64,000 nucleotides of DNA from Cryobacterium sp. Y57 (GTDB taxonomy: Bacteria > Actinomycetota > Actinomycetes > Actinomycetales > Microbacteriaceae), in the NCBI RefSeq assembly GCF_002929505.1, contig NZ_PJJL01000073.1:248001-312000 (forward strand), given 5' to 3'. Position 1 is the first letter of the stretch. The number at the start of each line of letters is the position of its first letter. The notes under the pieces are model-generated. The model saw nothing but the letters and a program-made list of their open reading frames with translations, was not told the origin of the DNA and did not search any database. Shown in pieces: positions 58,703-64,000 of the stretch. The position numbers and the translations under genes are program-made.

Positions 58703-59551
58703 ATGCCTTTCATTACCGTCCCTGGTCAAAACGGGCCTGACGTTGAACTGCACTACGACGACGTCGGTGCGGGCAAGCCCGTCGTACTGATTCACGGCTG
58801 GCCGCTCAGCAGCAGGTCCTGGGAAGGTCAGGTACCCGCGCTGGTCGACGCCGGTCGCAGAGTCATCACATACGATCGCCGCGGGTTCGGCCAGTCATCT
58901 CAGCCGTGGAACGGGTACGACTATGACACGTTTGCCGCCGACTTGAAGGCCGTTCTTGATGCCCTCGACCTGCGAGACGTCACTCTTATTGGATTTTCAA
59001 TGGGTGGCGGCGAGGTTGCTCGTTACGTGGGAACGTACGGCACCGACCGCATCGCGAAGCTCGTCTTCGCCAGCGCAGTACCGCCGTACCTCTGGAAATC
59101 GGATGATAATCCTGATGGAGGTGTCGATGCCGATTTGGCCCAGTGGTTCCACGACGGTTTGACCGAAGACCGTCCGGCATTCCTGCATGAATTTGTTCAG
59201 ATGTTCTTCACTGCCGGTAAGCCCTCGTTGGTCAATAAGCCGAAGGTCAGTTCCGAGCAGATTGCGTATAACCGTAGTCTGGCCGAAATGGCCTCGCCTA
59301 AAGGCACACTCGACTGCACGGCTGCATTCGCTACGACGGACTTCCGCGACGATCTGTCGAAAATCACCGTGCCAACCCTGGTGATACACGGCGACGCCGA
59401 CACGGTCGTGCCATTCGAGGTCAGTGGCAAGCGTACTCACGCAGCCATTTCCGGCAGCGAACTCGTGGTGATCGAAGGCGCCCCGCACGGTCTGATCGTT
59501 TCACATCGGGAGGAATGGAACCGGCACGTACTCGCCTTCCTCGCCAAATAG
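58703..59551 (+). CDS. Alpha/beta hydrolase, non-heme haloperoxidase-like
   Basis: The 282-residue protein has HGWPLSSRSW (oxyanion), TYDRRGFGQSSQP, nucleophile elbow GFSMGGGE, the aspartate in HGDADTVVP and the histidine in GAPHGL. These match the cofactor-free chloroperoxidase/esterase group. ATG 58703 follows GAGGAGAG. Substrate unknown; perhydrolase or esterase activity is likely. Confidence 0.85.
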   Translation: MPFITVPGQNGPDVELHYDDVGAGKPVVLIHGWPLSSRSWEGQVPALVDAGRRVITYDRRGFGQSSQPWNGYDYDTFAADLKAVLDALDLRDVTLIGFSMGGGEVARYVGTYGTDRIAKLVFASAVPPYLWKSDDNPDGGVDADLAQWFHDGLTEDRPAFLHEFVQMFFTAGKPSLVNKPKVSSEQIAYNRSLAEMASPKGTLDCTAAFATTDFRDDLSKITVPTLVIHGDADTVVPFEVSGKRTHAAISGSELVVIEGAPHGLIVSHREEWNRHVLAFLAK

Positions 59552-59771
59552 CGAAACCGAGAGGGTTCGCGCTGACGGGCAGAATCCAACGCGCAAATCC
59601 TCGTCTTCTCCCTAGGGGTCGTGGCAGTGCGGCAGCGTGGAGAAGCTGAAGCTCTTTTCGGCCTGATCCATAGCCTCCCGCCACCGGCGAAACGCTGAAC
59701 GTCAGCCGGGGTACGGTCACCCAATTCCACCTAGAACAATCCATGTCAAACCCCACGGAAAGAGTAAGCAC

Positions 59772-60182
59772 ATGAGCAAAGAAGCGAATATCGCCGCACA
59801 GCAGAAGTTCGGTGAAGCCGTGAACAGCGGAGAACTTGATCTTTTAGACGACCTCGTGACCGAAGATGCAGTCGATAACGACCCTGCACCGGGTCAAGGC
59901 CCGGGCCCGGCAGGCTACAAAGCATTCTTCGGCGAGATGATTGCCGCTTTCCCGGACCTGCACATCGAAGTCGAACGCCTTGTCGCAAACGACACCGACG
60001 TCGCATTCGCCTATACGCTCACCGGCACCCACCAGGGCCCCTTCATGGGCCACCCCGCCAGCGGTAAAACGATGTCGGTCCGGGGCATGCAAATCAGCCG
60101 GTTCGAGAACGGGAAATTGGTAGAGCGGTGGGGCAGCAGCGACCAACAGGGCATGCTCGAACAGCTCGGCCTCGCACCGTAG
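59772..60182 (+). CDS. SnoaL-like ester cyclase
   Basis: The 136-residue protein has a NTF2-like fold with the SnoaL pattern: AVNSGELDLLDDLV, GPGPAGYKAFF, AFPDLHIEVERL and FENGKLVERWG. Such proteins act as cyclases or isomerases on small molecules, but this subgroup has no known substrate. It is alone, 220 bases after the haloperoxidase-like gene; that gap has no gene or strong signal. Confidence 0.82.
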   Translation: MSKEANIAAQQKFGEAVNSGELDLLDDLVTEDAVDNDPAPGQGPGPAGYKAFFGEMIAAFPDLHIEVERLVANDTDVAFAYTLTGTHQGPFMGHPASGKTMSVRGMQISRFENGKLVERWGSSDQQGMLEQLGLAP

Positions 60183-60345
60183 CCTGCGACAGCGGGCTTC
60201 CCCAATCGGAATGGCTGGGGCCGAGAATGGATTTATGTGTCTGACCTACGACGCGAGTCCGTCGTGATCGCGCTCGGCCGATCCTTTCGCCCGGTTCTGG
60301 GGCCGGTCGTCCCGCACTCCCGCGGCGCCAGGTTACCCCGACGAG

Positions 60346-60567
60346 TCAGGTGCGTGTCCGATGGATGACCATGCCAAATTCATTGACCGGTTCGAAGGCA
60401 TCGCGGTCCCACGCTCCCGGATGCGCAACCGGGCAGTTGACCACGGTATTTCGGGTGGAATGGTCAATGGTGTGCTCATGCATGGCATGGCCGCAGATGG
60501 GGCACGCCTGTGCACTGGTCGTGGGCGGCTCTTCCGAACCTTTTGAGGTGTTCCTGTCCTGAATCAT
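60346..60567 (-). CDS. Small zinc-ribbon-like protein, function unknown
   Basis: The 73-residue protein has CPICGHAMHEHTIDH followed by NCPV, so three Cys and several His could bind one zinc. No family is recognised. An in-frame TTG lies 27 bases earlier, but ATG 60567 has TATCGT exactly 6 nt upstream, matching the leaderless promoters seen elsewhere and supporting a real gene. Confidence 0.6.
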   Translation of the reverse strand: MIQDRNTSKGSEEPPTTSAQACPICGHAMHEHTIDHSTRNTVVNCPVAHPGAWDRDAFEPVNEFGMVIHRTRT

Positions 60568-60573
60568 GCCATT

Positions 60574-60579
60574 ACGATA
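60574..60579 (-). promoter_or_regulatory. -10 box of small zinc-ribbon-like gene, leaderless promoter
   Basis: TATCGT on the minus strand is followed by 6 nt and ATG 60567. Confidence 0.45.
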
Positions 60580-60641
60580 CGCCGAATTGGACAATAAGGC
60601 ACGAAACTGCTAGGCGATCTCCTCACGTGCGCGGCGGCAAC

Positions 60642-61337
60642 TCACTGCTCACCGAATCCTGATTCCAGCAGGTCCGCGAGGGCGTTGATCGCCGGTCCAG
60701 CCGCGGGGTCTGTCGACGTGAGCTGCACGCTGCTCCCCCGGGCCAGGCCGAGCGACATTATGCTCAGCAGGCTGCGGGCGTCCGTGCCGTTCACGCTGAT
60801 CGGAACCGAAAATGTGCTCGCTAGGTTGACGAATTCTGCGGCGGGCCGTGCGTGAAGACCGTCCTTATTGATGAGAATCACCGTGCGCGACACCCCGGTC
60901 GCAGCGGGAGGCTGGATCGCTGGCGTGCCTTCACTCCTCACATGCAGCGCTGACTGCGCCGCCGCCACGACCTCGTTGAGGTCTCCCCCGGTTTCTGCAG
61001 CCACAGCCGCAGCCACCCCACCTTCGACGAGGGGCGCGTCGACAATCCGCATCTGGTCTTGCTCGGCCTCCTCGAGAAAATCGCGCACTGTTTCCGCGGT
61101 CAGGATGGCCGAACCGAGATCGCACAAGATCACCACCCCGGCACCATCGTTCGCCGCGCTGATTCCGGCGCTGATCTTCTCAAAGCTCGTACCGATCCCA
61201 CCGGAATCTGTTCCACCCGCGGCGGCAAGACGCACCGTCGGTGCCATTTGGCGCGCCAATTCGACCAAGCCCGTCGCGATCTTCTCGCTGTGCGAAACGA
61301 ACACGATACCGACCCGTTCAGCGGATACTGCCGCCAT
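60642..61337 (-). CDS. dhaM: Dihydroxyacetone kinase phosphoryl-donor subunit DhaM
   Basis: The 231-residue protein has an N-terminal EIIA-type domain (VSHSEKIATGL with the phosphorylated His near residue 17, and LCDLGSAI) and a C-terminal HPr-like domain (KDGLHARPAAEFV, with its histidine). It passes phosphate from the PTS to DhaL-bound ADP. It lacks the third, EI-like, domain found in Escherichia coli DhaM. ATG 61335-61337 overlaps the dhaL stop by one base. Confidence 0.92.
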   Translation of the reverse strand: MAAVSAERVGIVFVSHSEKIATGLVELARQMAPTVRLAAAGGTDSGGIGTSFEKISAGISAANDGAGVVILCDLGSAILTAETVRDFLEEAEQDQMRIVDAPLVEGGVAAAVAAETGGDLNEVVAAAQSALHVRSEGTPAIQPPAATGVSRTVILINKDGLHARPAAEFVNLASTFSVPISVNGTDARSLLSIMSLGLARGSSVQLTSTDPAAGPAINALADLLESGFGEQ

Positions 61338-62035
61338 CAACGTTGCGACATCAGGTCGGCCGCGGCGCGCAGCAGCAGTGACGTCGACTGGGAACCCGGG
61401 TCTCGGTGACCGATCGCTCGCTCTCCGAGATAACTTGCCCGTCCCTTGCGTGCTACCAGCGGCTCGGTAGCCTGCGCGCCGTGCTCTGCAGCGTCTGCTG
61501 CGGCCAGCAGGACGGTGCCAACGGGTGAGCCTGCCGTGTGCGCGGCTGACGCCGCGTTCACCGCCGGTGTCCAGGCGTCGATCATGGTCTTGTCACCCTC
61601 CACGGCTTTGCCCCGCAGCACGATGCCGTCCCGCGCCGCCGTCAGCAGAGCGACCAGTGCGGTCGCATCCAACGATTGCGCCGCCCCGACAGCGCCGGCT
61701 GCTTTGAGAAAGGCTGTGCCGTACAACGGACCGGCAGCGCCGCCCACCGTCGAGATCAGGGTTGTAGCGACGAGTTTCAACACTGCCCCCGGCGTCGTCT
61801 CGTCGGTGAGTTCCTCGAGCTTGGGCAGGATCGCCTGAAAACCACGATCCATGTTCTCCCCGTGGTCGCCGTCGCCGATGTCGCGGTCGAGGGTGTTCAG
61901 GGTGGCACGGTTGGCTGCGAGTACCTCGGCGCATCGCCGAATCCAGCGAATAGTCCAGCCAGTGTCCAGCCGGAGCGCTGCGTTGGCGAGAGCGGCGTCA
62001 CCGACAACTGCGCCAGGTTCGTCGTTGGGGGTCAT
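61337..62035 (-). CDS. dhaL: Dihydroxyacetone kinase ADP-binding subunit DhaL
   Basis: The 232-residue protein has the DhaL nucleotide site: LDRDIGDGDHGENMDRGF, binding Mg-ADP, and later GKAVEGDKTMIDAW. It phosphorylates dihydroxyacetone held by DhaK. ATG 62033-62035 has AAGGAG upstream. It is the middle gene of the dhaKLM operon. Confidence 0.94.
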   Translation of the reverse strand: MTPNDEPGAVVGDAALANAALRLDTGWTIRWIRRCAEVLAANRATLNTLDRDIGDGDHGENMDRGFQAILPKLEELTDETTPGAVLKLVATTLISTVGGAAGPLYGTAFLKAAGAVGAAQSLDATALVALLTAARDGIVLRGKAVEGDKTMIDAWTPAVNAASAAHTAGSPVGTVLLAAADAAEHGAQATEPLVARKGRASYLGERAIGHRDPGSQSTSLLLRAAADLMSQR

Positions 62036-62046
62036 TGAATCTCCTT

Positions 62047-63048
62047 CTACCGTCCCCACCGTAGCGCGGACGTCTGCACCGGGGCGTCCCACAGTGCCGT
62101 GAGCTCGTCGTCGAGTTTCAGAACGGAGATCGATGCTCCCGCCATCTCGAGGCTCGTCGTGTAATTGCCGACCAGGCTCCGGGTGACTGTGATGCCGCGC
62201 TCTTGCAGAACTTCGGCGGCCCGGCGGAACACGATGTACAGCTCAATCTGTGGTGTGCCGCCCATACCGTTGACGAGCAGGAGCGCCTCGTCGCCACTGG
62301 CAAATGGCAGGTCCTCGAGAATAGGGCCGAGGAGGCGGTCCACGATGGCGTTGGCGGGCTCGAGCTTGATCCGCTCTCGCCCCGGCTCGCCGTGAATGCC
62401 GATGCCGATTTCGATTTCGTCGTCGGCCAGGGTGAAACTCGGTTCCCCGGCGTGCGGCACGACGCACGGGGTGAGCGCAACACCCATGGTGCGCACGCGG
62501 GAATTCACTTTCTCGGCCACGCCGGCCACGGCATCCAGGTCATCTCCGCGCTCAGCGGCAGCTCCGGCAATCTTCTCAACGAGCACCGTTCCTGCCACGC
62601 CGCGGCGTCCGGCCGTATACAGCGAGTCCTTGACGGCGACATCGTCGTTGACGATGACCGTGCGAACCTGGATGCCATCAGCGGCTGCAAGATCAGCCGC
62701 GGTCTCAAAATTCAGCACATCGCCGGTGTAGTTCTTGACGATGTGGAGCACTCCCGCTCCGCCGTCCACGGCCTGTGTCGCCGCCAGTATGGGGTCCGGT
62801 GTTGGTGAGGTGAAAACGGGGCCGGGAACGGCGGCATCCAGCATTCCGAATCCGACAAATCCGCCGTGCAGCGGTTCGTGTCCGCTGCCGCCTCCACTGA
62901 CGATTCCGACCTTACCGCGCAGCGGCGCGTCCGCTCGTACAAGGAAAAGCGGATCGTGTGAGACCCGCACAATGTCGGCGTGCGCCACCTCGAACCCGGC
63001 GACGGCCTCATTGACGACATTCTTCGGATCGTTGATGAGTTTCTTCAT
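62047..63048 (-). CDS. dhaK: Dihydroxyacetone kinase subunit DhaK
   Basis: The 333-residue protein binds dihydroxyacetone covalently as a hemiaminal. It has [15 protein letters not shown] near residue 50, [11 protein letters not shown], and GIGIHGEPG with the substrate-binding histidine. It starts MKKLINDP at ATG 63046-63048, which is the conserved start; the frame is open upstream. dhaL follows 11 bases later. Confidence 0.95.
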   Translation of the reverse strand: MKKLINDPKNVVNEAVAGFEVAHADIVRVSHDPLFLVRADAPLRGKVGIVSGGGSGHEPLHGGFVGFGMLDAAVPGPVFTSPTPDPILAATQAVDGGAGVLHIVKNYTGDVLNFETAADLAAADGIQVRTVIVNDDVAVKDSLYTAGRRGVAGTVLVEKIAGAAAERGDDLDAVAGVAEKVNSRVRTMGVALTPCVVPHAGEPSFTLADDEIEIGIGIHGEPGRERIKLEPANAIVDRLLGPILEDLPFASGDEALLLVNGMGGTPQIELYIVFRRAAEVLQERGITVTRSLVGNYTTSLEMAGASISVLKLDDELTALWDAPVQTSALRWGR

Positions 63049-63265
63049 GACCAGCCATTCACTCGGTGGTGCCACGGATTCATTCGGGTGCTTCGCCCAA
63101 GCGCATTTTCCCACGCTTAACATACGCGTTATTACCAAAATCAGTAAGAGTCAGGGCGAACTCGTCTGGCCTATTCCCCTTCGTGACGCCCCGCGCTATG
63201 TTATGTCCGTCCGCTCACCGCAGAGGGGAAGCTGCAGCATCCCCTGCCTGAACAGAAAGGTTCTC
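63049..63265. promoter_or_regulatory. Divergent control region of dhaKLM and glpF
   Basis: A -10-like TATGTT at 63197-63202 could serve glpF. Around 63117-63131 the words TTAAC and GTTAT flank an ACGCGT core, resembling LacI-type half sites. No stronger operator is clear. Confidence 0.35.
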
Positions 63266-64000
63266 GTGGAAAATATCGGAGCTGTATTCGTCTCGGAGGT
63301 CGTGGGCACTGCGATGCTGGTCCTCCTGGGAACCGGCGTGGTTGCCAACGTCGCCTTGGCCAAGAACAAGGGCCTTGGGGGTGGATTCCTCATGGTGACC
63401 ATCGGCTGGGGCTTTGCGGTGTTCGCCGGTGTCATCGTCGCCTACCGCTCGGGGGCGCACCTCAACCCGGCCGTTACTCTAGGTCTCGTCGCCAACAACG
63501 CGGAGAGCTTCGGGATGGGAGTTCCCATCAACCCGGTCTCCGTGTTGGTCTACGTCGGGGCCCAACTGCTCGGCGCCTTTCTCGGTGCCATCGCCTGCTG
63601 GCTTGCTTATAAACAGCACTTCGACACCGAACCAGACCCGGCTAACAAACTCGGCGTCTTCTCAACCGGGCCGGCCATCCGCTCGTACGGCTGGAACCTG
63701 GTCACCGAGATCATCGGTACCTTCGTGCTGGTTTTCGTCGTCATCGCCTTCGGTGGGGATCGGCAGGGAGTCAGTGGCGGTTTGGCGGGTCTCGGTGCGC
63801 TTCCGGTCGCCATCCTGGTTATTGCGATCGGCGCTTCCCTCGGTGGTCCGACCGGTTACGCCATCAATCCGGCTCGAGACCTCGGTCCACGCATCGCCCA
63901 CTTCATCCTGCCGATCAAAGGCAAGGGAAGCTCCGACTGGGCCTACTCCTGGGTGCCCGTCGTTGGGCCCATCATCGGTGGCCTGCTCGCCGGCTGGGCT
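63266..64000 (+). CDS. glpF: Glycerol uptake facilitator GlpF (MIP family), 3' truncated by window
   Basis: The visible 245 codons form an aquaglyceroporin with about six membrane helices and two NPA boxes, HLNPAVT and INPARDL. The aspartate after the second box indicates the glycerol-conducting type. GTG 63266 has AGAAAGG upstream. It is divergent from dhaKLM, so glycerol uptake and dihydroxyacetone phosphorylation are probably coordinated. The C-terminus lies beyond the window. Confidence 0.92.
   Translation, partial: MENIGAVFVSEVVGTAMLVLLGTGVVANVALAKNKGLGGGFLMVTIGWGFAVFAGVIVAYRSGAHLNPAVTLGLVANNAESFGMGVPINPVSVLVYVGAQLLGAFLGAIACWLAYKQHFDTEPDPANKLGVFSTGPAIRSYGWNLVTEIIGTFVLVFVVIAFGGDRQGVSGGLAGLGALPVAILVIAIGASLGGPTGYAINPARDLGPRIAHFILPIKGKGSSDWAYSWVPVVGPIIGGLLAGWA

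Overview
The window is chromosomal core DNA from a high-GC actinobacterium, most likely a Microbacteriaceae relative (a Cryobacterium-like genome would fit). This rests on RbpA, the mycothiol gene mshC, a fused PafB-PafC regulator, ANTAR-domain regulators, a DUF3097 protein, actinobacterial-type glgC/glgA, many GTG starts, and many genes whose -10 box sits about 6 nt before the start codon, as expected for leaderless mRNAs. I see no insertion sequence, prophage, integrase, CRISPR array or rRNA. One tRNA (Leu, GAG) is present.

Layout. 1-13.7 kb: the end of an SDR gene, serB-glgC facing glgA, an ABC ATPase, rpmE2, a DEDDh exonuclease, two GAF-ANTAR regulators, trehalose synthase, a hydrolase/glycosyltransferase pair, a histidine phosphatase, a sirtuin and a SpoU methyltransferase. 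13.7-27.2 kb: a D,D-carboxypeptidase-like protein, an SGNH hydrolase, an SF2 helicase, an Lrp regulator, a cold-shock protein, a divergent DUF3097/SRAP pair, small membrane proteins, a J-domain/NERD-like protein, and a LolA-like lipoprotein-type gene with an ABC-2 exporter. 27.2-43.1 kb: tRNA-Leu, an M20 peptidase, uppP, mshC, PAC2, HAD, trmI, an FKBP lipoprotein, pafBC, tatA, tatC, helY, lnt and rbpA, an order typical of actinobacterial core genome. 43.1-50.9 kb: a GDPD/stomatin/NfeD operon and an SDR, S9 peptidase and short UvrA-like operon. 50.9-64 kb: accessory metabolism, with polyol dehydrogenase, transporter and DeoR; an aldo/keto reductase; an Na+/H+ antiporter fused to a UBP-type zinc finger; a 3-methyladenine glycosylase; and a dihydroxyacetone kinase (dhaKLM) facing glpF.

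How genes work together. glgC, glgA (probably GlgM-type) and treS belong to the actinobacterial glycogen/trehalose/maltose-1-phosphate network. glpF and dhaKLM form a glycerol/dihydroxyacetone uptake and phosphorylation unit. The DeoR, MFS and mannitol-type dehydrogenase genes form a polyol catabolic unit. Genome-maintenance genes recur: pafBC, SRAP with DUF3097, UvrA-like, Mpg, HelY and the DEDDh exonuclease.

The most interesting signals are: (1) a near-perfect 22-bp palindrome between glgC and glgA; (2) a recurrent -10/N6/start leaderless promoter layout; (3) short tandem arrays with 15-bp period but different unit sequences at gene edges; (4) the SDR/S9/UvrA-like operon; (5) the antiporter-UBP fusion; (6) the DUF3097/SRAP bidirectional pair. 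No function was tested; all family calls are from reading the proteins, not from database searches.
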